From: Coriaria nepalensis
Lineage: Eukaryota > Streptophyta > Magnoliopsida > Cucurbitales > Coriariaceae
Length of the DNA: 64,000 bases
Assembly (NCBI GenBank): GCA_027186245.1
Contig: CP114481.1
Location: 25,637,501 to 25,701,500 of the forward strand
Direction of reading: 5' to 3'
Below, piece after piece: positions 48,201 to 63,300 of this stretch. A program made the translations under genes and the position numbers. The first letter of the stretch is position 1. Every line of letters starts with the position of its first letter. The notes under the pieces were generated by a model, which ran no database searches, was not told where the DNA came from, and was given only the letters and a program-made list of their open reading frames with translations.

Positions 48201-51200
48201 AATGAAAGTCGTGTCTTAAAGGCAAAAATATAATTGGTTCGAAGTGCTTTGAAACAATTTAATGAAATGAAAAGACTGAATGATATACTTTTTTAACGCT
48301 AAAATAATGCATTGTTGTCGTCAATAAATTAATTGCATGTTATGTAAGAAAATCATGTTTGAAGGTCGAAAATAGAATTCGTTCAACTTAATTTAGTATG
48401 ATTTATTGACTAGAAGAGCCTCAGTGACATGACTTTAAGGCTAAACAAATGCATTGTTGCCTTCAATAGATCAACTGCAAGTTATGCACGAAAGTCATGT
48501 TTATAGGCCGAATTTCGTTCGAAGTAATTTAGAATGATTTAATGACTAAAAGAGGCGCAATAATATGACTTTAAGGCAAAAAAAATGCATAGTTGCCTTC
48601 AATAGATCAATTACAAGTTATGCGTGACGGTCGTGTTTTAAATGCAAAAATAGAATTGGTTCGAAGTGCTTTCAAACAATTTATTGATATGAAAAGACTC
48701 AATGATATACTTTTTAAGTCTAAAATAATGCATTGTTGTCGTCAATAAATTAATTGCAAGTTATGTAAGAAAATCATGTTTGAAGGGTGAAAATAGAATT
48801 CGTTCAACTTAATTTAGAATGATTTAATGACTGGATGAGACTCAATGACAAGACTTTAAGGCTAAACAAATGCATTGTTGCCTTCAATAGATTAGCTGCA
48901 AGTTATGCACGAAAGTCATGTTTAAAGGCCGAATTTCGTTCGAAGCGATTTAGAATGATTTAATGACTAAAAGAGGCGCAATAATATGACTTTAAGGCTA
49001 AAAAAATGCATAGTTGCCTTCAATAGATCAATTACAAGTTATTAATGAATGTCGTGTCTTAAAGGCAAAAATATAATTGGTTCGAAGTGCTTTGAAACAA
49101 TTTAATGTAATAAAAAGACTGAATGATATACTTTTTAAGGCTAAAATAATGCATTATTGTCGTCAATAAATTAATTGCAAGTTATGTAAGAAAATCATGT
49201 TTGAAAGGCGAAAATAGAATTCGTTCAATCTAATTTAGAATGATTTAATGACTGGATGAGACTCAATGACAAGACATTAAGGCTAAACAAATGCATTGTT
49301 GCCTTCAATAGATTAACTGCAAGTTATGCACGAAAGTCATGTTTAAATGCCGAATTTCGTTCGAAGCAATTTAGAATGATTTAATGACTAAAAGAGGCGC
49401 AATAATATGACTTTAAGGCTAAAAAAATGCATAGTTGCCTTCAATAGATCAATTACAAGTTATTAATGAATGTCGTGTCTTAAAGGCAAAAATATAATTG
49501 GTTCGAAGTGCTTTGAAACAATTTAATGTAATAAAAAGACTGAATGATATACTTTTTAAGGCTAAAATAATGCATTATTGTCGTCAATAAATTAATTGCA
49601 AGTTATGTAAGAAAATCATGTTTGAAAGGCGAAAATAGAATTCGTTCAACCTAATATAGAATGATTTAATGACTGGATGAGACTCAATGACAAGACTTTA
49701 AGGCTAAACAAATGCATTGTTGCCTTCAATAGATTAACTGCAAGTTATGCACGAAAGTCATGTTTAAAGGCCGAATTTCGTTCGAAGCGATTTAGAATGA
49801 TTTAATGACTAAAAGAGACGCAATAATATGACTTTAAGGCTAAAAAAATGCATAGTTGCCTTCAATAGATCAATTACAAGTTATGCATGAAGGTCGTGTC
49901 TTAAATGCAAAAATAGAATTGGTTCGAAGTGCTTTCAAACAATTTAATGATATGAAAAGACTGAATGATATACTTTTTAAGTCTAAAATAATGCATTGTT
50001 GTCGTCAATAAATTAATCGCAAGTTATGTAAGAAAATCATGTTTGAAGGGTGAAAATAGAATTCGTTCAACTTAATTTAGAATGATTTAATGACTGGATG
50101 AGACTCAATGACAAGACTTTAAGGCTAAACAAATGCATTGTTGCCTTCAATAGATTAACTGCAAGTTATGCACGAAAGTCATGTTTAAATGCTGAATTTC
50201 GTTCGAAGCAATTTAGAATGACTTAATGACGAAAAGAGGCGCAATAATATGACTTTAAGGCTAAAAAAATGCATAGTTGGCTTCAATAGATCAATTACAA
50301 GTTATGCATGAAAGTCGTGTCTTAAATGCAAAAATAGAATTGGTTCGAAGTGCTTTCAAACAATTTAATGATATGAAAAGACTCAATGATATACTTTTTA
50401 ATTTTAAAACAATGCATTGTCGTCGTCAATAAATTAATTGCATGTTATGTAAGAAAATCATGTTTGAAGGTCGAAAATAAGATTCATTCGAATTAATTTA
50501 GTATGATTTATTGACTAGAAGAGCCTCAGTGACATGACTTTAAGGCTAAACAAATGCATTGTTGCCTTCAATAGATTAACTGCGAGTTATGCACGAAAGT
50601 CATGTTTAAAGGCCGAATTTCTTTCGAAGAAATTTAGAATGATTTAATGACTAAAAGAGGTGCAATAATATGACTTTAGGGCTAAAAAAATGCATAGTTG
50701 CCTTCAATAGATCAATCACAAGTTATTAATGAAAGTCGTGTCTTAAAGGCAAAAATATAATTGGTTCGAAGTGCTTTGAAACAATTTAATGAAATGAAAA
50801 GACTGAATGATATACTTTTTAACGCTAAAATAATGCATTGTTGTCGTCAATAAATTAATTGCATGTTATGTAAGAAAATCATGTTTGAAGGTCGAAAATA
50901 AAATTCATTCGAATTAATTTAGTATGATTTATTGACTAGAAGAGACTCAGTGACATGACTTTAAGGCTAAACAAATGCATTGTTGCCTTCAATAGATCAA
51001 CTGCAAGTTATGCACGAAAGTCATGTTTAAAGGCCGAATTTCGTTCGAAGTAATTTAGAATGATTTAACGACTAAAAGAGGCGCAATAATATGACTTTAA
51101 GGCTAAAAAAGTGCATAGTTGCCTTCAATAGATCAATTACAAGTTATGCATGAAGGTCGTGTTTTAAATGACAAAATAGAATTGGTTCGAAGTGCTTTCA

Positions 51201-52358
51201 AACAATTTAATGATATGAAAAGACTCAATGATATACTTTTTAAGTCTAAAATAATGCATTGTTGTCGTCAATAAATTAATTGCAAGTTATGTAAGAAAAT
51301 CATGTTTGAAGGGTGAAAATAGAATTCGTTCAACTTAATTTAGAATGATTTAATGACTGGATGAGACTCAATGACAAGACTTTAAGGCTAAACAAATGCA
51401 TTGTTGCCTTCAATAGATTAACTGCAAGTTATGCACGAAAGTCATGTTTAAATGCCGAATTTCGTTCGAAGCGATTTAGAATGATTTAATGACTAAAAGA
51501 GACGCAATAATATGACTTTAAGGCTAAAAAAATGCATAGTTGCCTTCAATAGATCAATTACAAGTTATGCATGAAGGTCGTGTCTTAAATGCAAAAATAG
51601 AATTGGTTCCAAGTGCTTTCAAACAATTTAATGATATGAAAAGACTCAATGATATACTTTTTAAGTCTAAAATAATGCATTGTTGTCGTCAATAAATTAA
51701 TTGCAAGTTATGTAAGAAAATCATGTTTGAAGGGTGAAAATAGAATTCGTTCAACTTAATTTAGAATGATTTAATGACTGGATGAGACTCAATGACAAGA
51801 CTTTAAGGCTAAACAAATGCATTGTTGCCTTCAATAGATTAGCTGCAAGTTATGCACGAAAGTCATGTTTAAAGGCCGAATTTCGTTCGAAGCGATTTAG
51901 AATGATTTATTGACTAAAAGAGACGCAATAATATGACTTTAAGGCTAAAAAAATGCATAGTTGCCTTCAATAGATCAATTACAAGTTATGCATGAAGGTC
52001 GTGTTTTAAATGCAAAAATAGAATTGGTTCGAAGTGCTTTCAAACAATTTAATGATATGGAAAGACTCAATGATATACTTTTTAAGGCTAAAATAATGCA
52101 TTGTTGTCGTCAATAAATTAATTGCAAGTTATGTAAGAAAATCATGTTTGAAGGGTGACAATAGAATTCGTTCAACTTAATTTAGAATGATTTAATGACT
52201 GGATGAGACTCAATGACAAGACATTAAGGCTAAACAAATGCATTGTTGCCTTCAATAGATTAACTGCAAGTTATGCACGAAAGTCATGTTTAAAGGCCGA
52301 ATTTCGTTCGAAGCGATTTAGAATGATTTAATGACTAAAAGAGACGCAATAATGTGAA
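45200..52358 (+). repeat. 7159-bp HOR block, copy 1 (17 units)
   Basis: The longest near-identical repeat in the window. Offsets of exactly 7159 bp hold across its length: 46051 to 53210 ('aaggcaaaaaaaatg'), 50231 to 57390 ('taatgacgaaaag'), 50481 to 57640 ('aaaataagattc') and 51901 to 59060 ('aatgatttattgac'). Inside it a 2527-bp six-unit repeat is still visible ('gtgttaaatgc' at 45265 and 47792), less perfectly preserved. The left edge falls in a B monomer between 45196 and 45262. Confidence 0.92.
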
Positions 52359-55300
52359 TTTTAGGCTAAAAAAATGCATAGTTGCCTTCAATAGATCAAT
52401 TACAAGTTATGCATGAAGGTCGTGTGTTAAATGCAAAAATAGAATTGGTTCGAAGTGCTTTCAAACAATTTAATGATATGGAAAGACTCAATGATATACT
52501 TTTTAAGTCTAAAATAATGCATTGTTGTCGTCAATAAATTAATGGCAAGTTATGTAAGAAAATCATGTTTGAAGGGTGAAAATAGAATTCATCCGAATTA
52601 ATTTAGTATGATTTATTGACTAGAAGAGACTCAGTGACATGACTTTAAGGCTAAACAAATGCATTGTTGCCTTCAATAGATCAACTGCAAGTTATGCACG
52701 AAAGTCATGTTTAAAGGGCGAATTTCTTTCGAAGTAATTTAGAATGATTTAATGACTAAAAGAGGCGCAATAATATGACTTTAAGGCTAAAAAAATGCAT
52801 AGTTGCCTTCAATAGATCAATTACAAGTTATTAATGAAAGTCGTGTCTTAAAGGCAAAAATATAATTGGTTCGAAGTGCTTTGAAACAATTTAATGAAAT
52901 GAAAAGACTGAATGATATACTTTTTTAACGCTAAAATAATGCATTGTTGTCGTCAATAAATTAATTGCAAGTTATGTAAGAAAATCATGTTTGAAGGTCG
53001 AAAATAGAATTCGTTCAACTTAATTTAGTATGATTTATTGACTAGAAGAGCCTCAGTGACATGACTTTAAGGCTAAACAAATGCATTGTTGCCTTCAATA
53101 GATCAACTGCAAGTTATGCACGAAAGTCATGTTTATAGGCCGAATTTCGTTCGAAGTAATTTAGAATGATTTAATGACTAAAAGAGGCGCAATAATATGA
53201 CTTTAAGGCAAAAAAAATGCATAGTTGCCTTCAATAGATCAATTACAAGTTATGCGTGACGGTCGTGTTTTAAATGCAAAAATAGAATTGGTTCGAAGTG
53301 CTTTCAAACAATTTATTGATATGAAAAGACTCAATGATATACTTTTTAAGTCTAAAATAATGCATTGTTGTCGTCAATAAATTAATTGCAAGTTATGTAA
53401 GAAAATCATGTTTGAAGGGTGAAAATAGAATTCGTTCAACTTAATTTAGAATGATTTAATGACTGGATGAGACTCAATGACAAGACTTTAAGGCTAAACA
53501 AATGCATTGTTGCCTTCAATAGATTAGCCGCAAGTTATGCACGAAAGTCATGTTTAAAGGCCGAATTTCATTCGAAGCGATTTAGAATGATTTAATGACT
53601 AAAAGAGGCGCAATAATATGACTTTAAGGCTAAAAAAATGCATAGTTGCCGTCAATAGATCAATTACAAGTTATTAATGAATGTCGTGTCTTAAAGGCAA
53701 AAATATAATTGGTTCGAAGTGCTTTGAAACAATTTAATGTAATAAAAAGACTGAATGATATACTTTTTAAGGCTAAAATAATGCATTATTGTCGTCAATA
53801 AATTAATTGCAAGTTATGTAAGAAAATCATGTTTGAAAGGCGAAAATAGAATTCGTTCAATCTAATTTAGAATGATTTAATGACTGGATGAGACTCAATG
53901 ACAAGACAGTAAGGCTAAACAAATGCATTGTTGCCTTCAATAGATTAACTGCAAGTTATGCACGAAAGTCATGTTTAAATGCCGAATTTCGTTCGAAGCA
54001 ATTTAGAATGATTTAATGACTAAAAGAGGCGCAATAATATGACTTTAAGGCTAAAAAAATGCATAGTTGCCTTCAATAGATCAATTACAAGTTATGCATG
54101 AAGGTCGTGTCTTAAATGCAAAAATATAATTGGTTCGAAGTGCTTTGAAACAATTTAACGTAATAAAAAGACTGAATGATATACTTTTTAAGGCTAAAAT
54201 AATGCATTATTGTCGTCAATAAATTAATTGCAAGTTATGTAAGAAAATCATGTTTGAAAGGCGAAAATAGAATTCGTTCAACCTAATATAGAATGATTTA
54301 ATGACTGGATGAGACTCAATGACAAGACTTTAAGGCTAAACAAATGCATTGTTGCCTTCAATAGATTAACTGCAAGTTATGCGCGAAAGTCATGTTTAAA
54401 GGCCGAATTTCGTTCGAAGCGATTTAGAATGATTTAATGACTAAAAGAGACGCAATAATATGACTTTAAGGCTAAAAAAATGCATAGTTGCCTTCAATAG
54501 ATCAATTACAAGTTATGCATGAAGGTCGTGTCTTAAATGCAAAAATAGAATTGGTTCGAAGTGCTTTCAAACAATTTAATGATATGAAAAGACTGAATGA
54601 TATACTTTTTAAGGCTAAAATAATGCATTGTTGTCGTCAATAAATTAATTGCAAGTTATGTAAGAAAATCATGTTTGAAGGGTGAAAATAGAATTCGTTC
54701 AACTTAATTTAGAATGATTTAATGACTGGATGAGACTCAATGACAAGACTTTAAGGCTAAACAAATGCATTGTTGCCTTCAATAGATTAACTGCAAGTTA
54801 TGCACGAAAGTCATGTTTAAATGCCGAATTTCGTTCGAAGCGATTTAGAATGATTTAATGACTAAAAGAGACGCAATAATATGACTTTAAGGCTAAAAAA
54901 ATGCATAGTTGCCTTCAATAGATCAATTACAAGTTATGCACGAAGGTCGTGTGTTAAATGCAAAAATAGAATTGGTTCGAAGTGCTTTCAAACAATTTAA
55001 TGATATGGAAAAACTCAATGATATACTTTTTAAGTCTAAAATAATGCATTGTTGTCGTCAATAAATTAATGGCAAGTTATGTAAGAAAATCATGTTTGAA
55101 GGGTGAAAATAGAATTCATCCGAATTAATTTAGTATGATTTATTGACTAGAAGAGACTCAGTGACATGACTTTAAGGCTAAACAAATGCATTGTTGCCTT
55201 CAATAGATCAACTGCAAGTTATGCACGAAAGTCATGTTTAAAGGGCGAATTTCTTTCGAAGTAATTTAGAATGATTTAATGACTAAAAGAGGCGCAATAA

Positions 55301-58300
55301 TATGACTTTAAGGCTAAAAAAATGCATAGTTGCCTTCAATAGATCAATTACAAGTTATTAATGAAAGTCGTGTCTTAAAGGCAAAAATATAATTGGTTCG
55401 AAGTGCTTTGAAACAATTTAATGAAATGAAAAGACTGAATGATATACTTTTTTAACGCTAAAATAATGCATTGTTGTCGTCAATAAATTAATTGCATGTT
55501 ATGTAAGAAAATCATGTTTGAAGGTCGAAAATAGAATTCGTTCAACTTAATTTAGTATGATTTATTGACTAGAAGAGCCTCAGTGACATGACTTTAAGGC
55601 TAAACAAATGCATTGTTGCCTTCAATAGATCAACTGCAAGTTATGCACGAAAGTCATGTTTATAGGCCGAATTTCGTTCGAAGTAATTTAGAATGATTTA
55701 ATGACTAAAAGAGGCGCAATAATATGACTTTAAGGCAAAAAAAATGCATAGTTGCCTTCAATAGATCAATTACAAGTTATGCGTGACGGTCGTGTTTTAA
55801 ATGCAAAAATAGAATTGGTTCGAAGTGCTTTCAAACAATTTATTGATATGAAAAGACTCAATGATATACTTTTTAAGTCTAAAATAATGCATTGTTGTCG
55901 TCAATAAATTAATTGCAAGTTATGTAAGAAAATCATGTTTGAAGGGTGAAAATAGAATTCGTTCAACTTAATTTAGAATGATTTAATGACTGGATGAGAC
56001 TCAATGACAAGACTTTAAGGCTAAACAAATGCATTGTTGCCTTCAATAGATTAGCTGCAAGTTATGCACGAAAGTCATGTTTAAAGGCCGAATTTCGTTC
56101 GAAGCGATTTAGAATGATTTAATGACTAAAAGAGGCGCAATAATATGACTTTAAGGCTAAAAAAATGCATAGTTGCCTTCAATAGATCAATTACAAGTTA
56201 TTAATGAATGTCGTGTCTTAAAGGCAAAAATATAATTGGTTCGAAGTGCTTTGAAACAATTTAATGTAATAAAAAGACTGAATGATATACTTTTTAAGGC
56301 TAAAATAATGCATTATTGTCGTCAATAAATTAATTGCAAGTTATGTAAGAAAATCATGTTTGAAAGGCGAAAATAGAATTCGTTCAATCTAATTTAGAAT
56401 GATTTAATGACTGGATGAGACTCAATGACAAGACATTAAGGCTAAACAAATGCATTGTTGCCTTCAATAGATTAACTGCAAGTTATGCACGAAAGTCATG
56501 TTTAAATGCCGAATTTCGTTCGAAGCAATTTAGAATGATTTAATGACTAAAAGAGGCGCAATAATATGACTTTAAGGCTAAAAAAATGCATAGTTGCCTT
56601 CAATAGATCAATTACAAGTTATTAATGAATGTCGTGTCTTAAAGGCAAAAATATAATTGGTTCGAAGTGCTTTGAAACAATTTAATGTAATAAAAAGACT
56701 GAATGATATACTTTTTAAGGCTAAAATAATGCATTATTGTCGTCAATAAATTAATTGCAAGTTATGTAAGAAAATCATGTTTGAAAGGCGAAAATAGAAT
56801 TCGTTCAACCTAATATAGAATGATTTAATGACTGGATGAGACTCAATGACAAGACTTTAAGGCTAAACAAATGCATTGTTGCCTTCAATAGATTAACTGC
56901 AAGTTATGCACGAAAGTCATGTTTAAAGGCCGAATTTCGTTCGAAGCGATTTAGAATGATTTAATGACTAAAAGAGACGCAATAATATGACTTTAAGGCT
57001 AAAAAAATGCATAGTTGCCTTCAATAGATCAATTACAAGTTATGCATGAAGGTCGTGTCTTAAATGCAAAAATAGAATTGGTTCGAAGTGCTTTCAAACA
57101 ATTTAATGATATGAAAAGACTGAATGATATACTTTTTAAGTCTAAAATAATGCATTGTTGTCGTCAATAAATTAATCGCAAGTTATGTAAGAAAATCATG
57201 TTTGAAGGGTGAAAATAGAATTCGTTCAACTTAATTTAGAATGATTTAATGACTGGATGAGACTCAATGACAAGACTTTAAGGCTAAACAAATGCATTGT
57301 TGCCTTCAATAGATTAACTGCAAGTTATGCACGAAAGTCATGTTTAAATGCTGAATTTCGTTCGAAGCAATTTAGAATGACTTAATGACGAAAAGAGGCG
57401 CAATAATATGACTTTAAGGCTAAAAAAATGCATAGTTGGCTTCAATAGATCAATTACAAGTTATGCATGAAAGTCGTGTCTTAAATGCAAAAATAGAATT
57501 GGTTCGAAGTGCTTTCAAACAATTTAATGATATGAAAAGACTCAATGATATACTTTTTAATTTTAAAACAATGCATTGTCGTCGTCAATAAATTAATTGC
57601 ATGTTATGTAAGAAAATCATGTTTGAAGGTCGAAAATAAGATTCATTCGAATTAATTTAGTATGATTTATTGACTAGAAGAGCCTCAGTGACATGACTTT
57701 AAGGCTAAACAAATGCATTGTTGCCTTCAATAGATTAACTGCGAGTTATGCACGAAAGTCATGTTTAAAGGCCGAATTTCTTTCGAAGAAATTTAGAATG
57801 ATTTAATGACTAAAAGAGGTGCAATAATATGACTTTAGGGCTAAAAAAATGCATAGTTGCCTTCAATAGATCAATCACAAGTTATTAATGAAAGTCGTGT
57901 CTTAAAGGCAAAAATATAATTGGTTCGAAGTGCTTTGAAACAATTTAATGAAATGAAAAGACTGAATGATATACTTTTTAACGCTAAAATAATGCATTGT
58001 TGTCGTCAATAAATTAATTGCATGTTATGTAAGAAAATCATGTTTGAAGGTCGAAAATAAAATTCATTCGAATTAATTTAGTATGATTTATTGACTAGAA
58101 GAGACTCAGTGACATGACTTTAAGGCTAAACAAATGCATTGTTGCCTTCAATAGATCAACTGCAAGTTATGCACGAAAGTCATGTTTAAAGGCCGAATTT
58201 CGTTCGAAGTAATTTAGAATGATTTAACGACTAAAAGAGGCGCAATAATATGACTTTAAGGCTAAAAAAGTGCATAGTTGCCTTCAATAGATCAATTACA

Positions 58301-59517
58301 AGTTATGCATGAAGGTCGTGTTTTAAATGACAAAATAGAATTGGTTCGAAGTGCTTTCAAACAATTTAATGATATGAAAAGACTCAATGATATACTTTTT
58401 AAGTCTAAAATAATGCATTGTTGTCGTCAATAAATTAATTGCAAGTTATGTAAGAAAATCATGTTTGAAGGGTGAAAATAGAATTCGTTCAACTTAATTT
58501 AGAATGATTTAATGACTGGATGAGACTCAATGACAAGACTTTAAGGCTAAACAAATGCATTGTTGCCTTCAATAGATTAACTGCAAGTTATGCACGAAAG
58601 TCATGTTTAAATGCCGAATTTCGTTCGAAGCGATTTAGAATGATTTAATGACTAAAAGAGACGCAATAATATGACTTTAAGGCTAAAAAAATGCATAGTT
58701 GCCTTCAATAGATCAATTACAAGTTATGCATGAAGGTCGTGTCTTAAATGCAAAAATAGAATTGGTTCCAAGTGCTTTCAAACAATTTAATGATATGAAA
58801 AGACTCAATGATATACTTTTTAAGTCTAAAATAATGCATTGTTGTCGTCAATAAATTAATTGCAAGTTATGTAAGAAAATCATGTTTGAAGGGTGAAAAT
58901 AGAATTCGTTCAACTTAATTTAGAATGATTTAATGACTGGATGAGACTCAATGACAAGACTTTAAGGCTAAACAAATGCATTGTTGCCTTCAATAGATTA
59001 GCTGCAAGTTATGCACGAAAGTCATGTTTAAAGGCCGAATTTCGTTCGAAGCGATTTAGAATGATTTATTGACTAAAAGAGACGCAATAATATGACTTTA
59101 AGGCTAAAAAAATGCATAGTTGCCTTCAATAGATCAATTACAAGTTATGCATGAAGGTCGTGTTTTAAATGCAAAAATAGAATTGGTTCGAAGTGCTTTC
59201 AAACAATTTAATGATATGGAAAGACTCAATGATATACTTTTTAAGGCTAAAATAATGCATTGTTGTCGTCAATAAATTAATTGCAAGTTATGTAAGAAAA
59301 TCATGTTTGAAGGGTGACAATAGAATTCGTTCAACTTAATTTAGAATGATTTAATTACTGGATGAGACTCAATGACAAGACATTAAGGCTAAACAAATGC
59401 ATTGTTGCCTTCAATAGATTAACTGCAAGTTATGCACGAAAGTCATGTTTAAAGGCCGAATTTCGTTCGAAGCGATTTAGAATGATTTAATGACTAAAAG
59501 AGACGCAATAATGTGAA
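52359..59517 (+). repeat. 7159-bp HOR block, copy 2
   Basis: Directly adjacent tandem copy of 45200-52358. Differences I noticed are single bases: 'cagtgatatac' to 'caatgatatac' near 52490, 'gacattaagg' to 'gacagtaagg' near 53910, 'gcgccaaag' to 'gcgcgaaag' near 54383, 'gcatgaagg' to 'gcacgaagg' near 54940, 'gaaagactc' to 'gaaaaactc' near 55012, and 'taatgactgg' to 'taattactgg' near 59356. That is of the order of one per kilobase, so the duplication is very recent. Confidence 0.92.
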
Positions 59518-60370
59518 TTTTAGGCTAAAAAAATGCATAGTTGCCTTCAATAGATCAATTACAAGTTATGCATGAAGGTCGTGTGTTAAATGCAAAAATA
59601 GAATTGGTTCGAAGTGCTTTCAAACAATTTAATGATATGGAAAGACTCAATGATATACTTTTTAAGTCTAAAATAATGCATTGTTGTCGTCAATAAATTA
59701 ATGGCAAGTTATGTAAGAAAATCATGTTTGAAGGGTGAAAATAGAATTCATCCGAATTAATTTAGTATGATTTATTGACTAGAAGAGACTCAGTGACATG
59801 ACTTTAAGGCTAAACAAATGCATTGTTGCCTTCAATAGATCAACTGCAAGTTATGCACGAAAGTCATGTTTAAAGGGCGAATTTCTTTCGAAGTAATTTA
59901 GAATGATTTAATGACTAAAAGAGGCGCAATAATATGACTTTAAGGCTAAAAAAATGCATAGTTGCCTTCAATAGATCAATTACAAGTTATTAATGAAAGT
60001 CGTGTCTTAAAGGCAAAAATATAATTGGTTCGAAGTGCTTTGAAACAATTTAATGAAATGAAAAGACTGAATGATATACTTTTTTAACGCTAAAATAATG
60101 CATTGTTGTCGTCAATAAATTAATTGCATGTTATGTAAGAAAATCATGTTTGAAGGTCGAAAATAGAATTCGTTCAATTTAATTTAGTATGATTTATTGA
60201 CTAGAAGAGCCTCAGTGACATGACTTTAAGGCTAAACAAATGCATTGTTGCCTTCAATAGATCAACTGCAAGTTATGCACGAAAGTCATGTTTATAGGCC
60301 GAATTTCGTTCGAAGTAATTTAGAATGATTTAATGACTAAAAGAGGCGCAATAATATGACTTTAAGGCTA
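59518..60370 (+). repeat. Start of a third copy of the 7159-bp block (about 2 units)
   Basis: Continues the series that begins each 7159-bp copy: 'gtgttaaatgc' with 'gatatggaaag' near 59583, 'gaattcatccgaatt', then a B2-C2 unit with the T6 run. It has one change, 'gttcaatttaattt', near 60175. The match fails by 60370, where 'aaggctaaaaaaatgcgtag' replaces 'aaggcaaaaaaaatgcatag' and 'gcgtgaagg' replaces 'gcgtgacgg'. It is thus truncated by a junction with another block. Confidence 0.87.
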
Positions 60371-63300
60371 AAAAAATGCGTAGTTGCCTTCAATAGATCA
60401 ATTACAAGTTATGCGTGAAGGTCGTGTTTTAAATGCAAAAATAGAATTGGTTCGAAGTCCTTTCAAACAATTTAATGATATGAAAAGACTCAATGATATA
60501 CTTTTTAAGTCTAAAATATTGCATTGTTGTCGTCAATAAATTAATTGCAAGTTATGTAAGAAAATCATGTTTGAAGGGTGAAAATAGAATTCGTTCAACT
60601 TAATTTAGAATGATTTAATGACTGGATGAGACTCAATGACAAGACTTTAAGGCTAAACAAATGCATTGTTGCCTTCAACAGATTAGCCGCAAGTTATGCA
60701 CGAAAGTCATGTTTAAAGGCCGAATTTCGTTCGAAGCGATTTAGAATGATTTAATGACTAAAAGAGGCGCAATAATATGACTTTAAGGCTAAAAAAATGC
60801 ATAGTTGCCTTCAATAGATCAATTACAAGTTATTAATGAATGTCGTGTCTTAAAGGCAAAAATATAATTGGTTCGAAGTGCTTTGAAACAATTTAATGTA
60901 ATAAAAAGACTGAATGATATACTTTTTAAGGCTAAAATAATGCATTATTGTCGTCAATAAATTAATTGCAAGTTATGTAAGAAAATCATGTTTGAAAGGC
61001 GAAAATAGAATTCGTTCAATCTAATTTAGAATGATTTAATGACTGGATGAGACTCAATGACAAGACATTAAGGCTAAACAAATGCATTGTTGCCTTGAAT
61101 AGATTAACTGCAAGTTATGCCCGAAAGTCATGTTTAAATGCCGAATTTCGTTCGAAGCAATTTAGAATGATTTAATGACTAAAAGAGGCGCAATAATATG
61201 ACTTTAAGGCTAAAAAAATGCATAGTTGCCTTCAATAGATCAATTACAAGTTATTAATGAATGTCGTGTCCTAAAGGCAAAAATATAATTGGTTCGAAGT
61301 GCTTTGAAACAATTTAATGTAATAAAAAGACTGAATGATATACTTTTTAAGGCTAAAATAATGCATTATTGTCGTCAATAAATTAATTGCAAGTTATGTA
61401 AGAAAATCATGTTTGAAAGGCGAAAATAGAATTCGTTCAACCTAATATAGAATGATTTAATGACTGGATGAGACTCAATGACAAGACTTTAAGGCTAAAC
61501 AAATGCATTGTTGCCTTCAATAGATTAACTGCAAGTTATGCACGAAAGTTATGTTCAAAGGCCGAATTTCGTTCGAAGCGATTTAGAATGATTTAATGAC
61601 TAAAAGAGACGCAATAATATGACTTTAAGGCTAAAAAAATGCATAGTTGCCTTCAATAGATCAATTACAAGTTATGCATGAAGGTCGTGTCTTAAATGCA
61701 AAAATAGAATTGGTTCGAAGTGCTTTCAAACAATTTAATGATATGAAAAGACTCAATGATATACTTTTTAAGTCTAAAATAATGCATTGTTGTTGTCAAT
61801 AAAATAATTGCAAGTTATGTAAGAAAATCATGTTTGAAGGGTGAAAATAGAATTCGTTCAACTTAATTTAGAATGATTTAATGACTGGATGAGACTCAAT
61901 GACAAGACTTTAAGGCTAAACAAATGCATTGTTGCCTTCAATAGATTAACTGCAAGTTATGCACGAAAGTCATGTTTAAATGCTGAATTTCGTTCGAAGC
62001 AATTTAGAATGACTTAATGACTAAAAGAGGCGCAATAATATGACTTTAAGGCTAAAAAAATGCATAGTTGGCTTCAATAGATCAATTACAAGTTATGCAT
62101 GAAAGTCGTGTCTTAAATGCAAAAATAGAATTGGTTCGAAGTGCTTTCAAACAATTTAATGATATGAAAAGACTCAATGATATACTTTTTAATTTTAAAA
62201 CAATGCATTGTCGTCGTCAATAAATTAATTGCATGTTATGTAAGAAAATCATGTTTGAAGGTCGAAAATAAAATTCATTCGAATTAATTTAGTATGATTT
62301 ATTGACTAGAAGAGCCTCAGTGACATGACTTTAAGGCTAAACAAATGCATTGTTGCCTTCAATAGATTAACTGCGAGTTATGCACGAAAGTCATGTTTAA
62401 AGGCCGAATTTCTTTCGAAGAAATTTAGAATGATTTAATGACTAAAAGAGGTGCAATAATATGACATTAGGGCTAAAAAAATGCATAGTTGCCTTCAATA
62501 GATCAATCACAAGTTATTAATGAAAGTCGTGTCTTAAAGGCAAAAATATAATTGGTTCGAAGTGCTTTGAAACAATTTAATGAAATGAAAAGACTGAATG
62601 ATATACTTTTTAACGCTAAAATAATGCATTGTTGTCGTCAATAAATTAATTGCATGTTATGTAAGAAAATCATGTTTGAAGGTCGAAAATAAAATTCATT
62701 CGAATTAATTTAGTATGATTTATTGACTAGAAGAGACTCAGTGACATGACTTTAAGGCTAAACAAATGCATTGTTGCCTTCAATAGATCAACTGCAAGTT
62801 ATGCACGAAAGTCATGTTTAAAGGCCGAATTTCGTTCGAAGTAATTTAGAATGATTTAACGACTAAAAGAGGCGCAATAATATGACTTTAAGGCTAAAAA
62901 AGTGCATAGTTGCCTTCAATAGATCAATTACAAGTTATGCATGAAGGTCGTGTTTTAAATGCAAAAATAGAATTGGTTCGAAGTGCTTTCAAACAATTTA
63001 ATGATATGAAAAGACTCAATGATATACTTTTTAAGTCTATAATAATGCATTGTTGTCGTCAATAAATTAATTGCAAGTTATGTAAGAAAATCATGTTTGA
63101 AGGGTGAAAATAGAATTCATCCGAATTAATTTAGTATGATTTATTGACTAGAAGAGACTCAGTGACATGACTTTAAGGCTAAACAAATGCATTGTTGCCT
63201 TCAATAGATCAACTGCAAGTTATGCACGAAAGTCATGTTTAAAGGGCGAATTTCTTTCGAAGTAATTTAGAATGATTTAATGACTAAAAGAGGCGCAATA

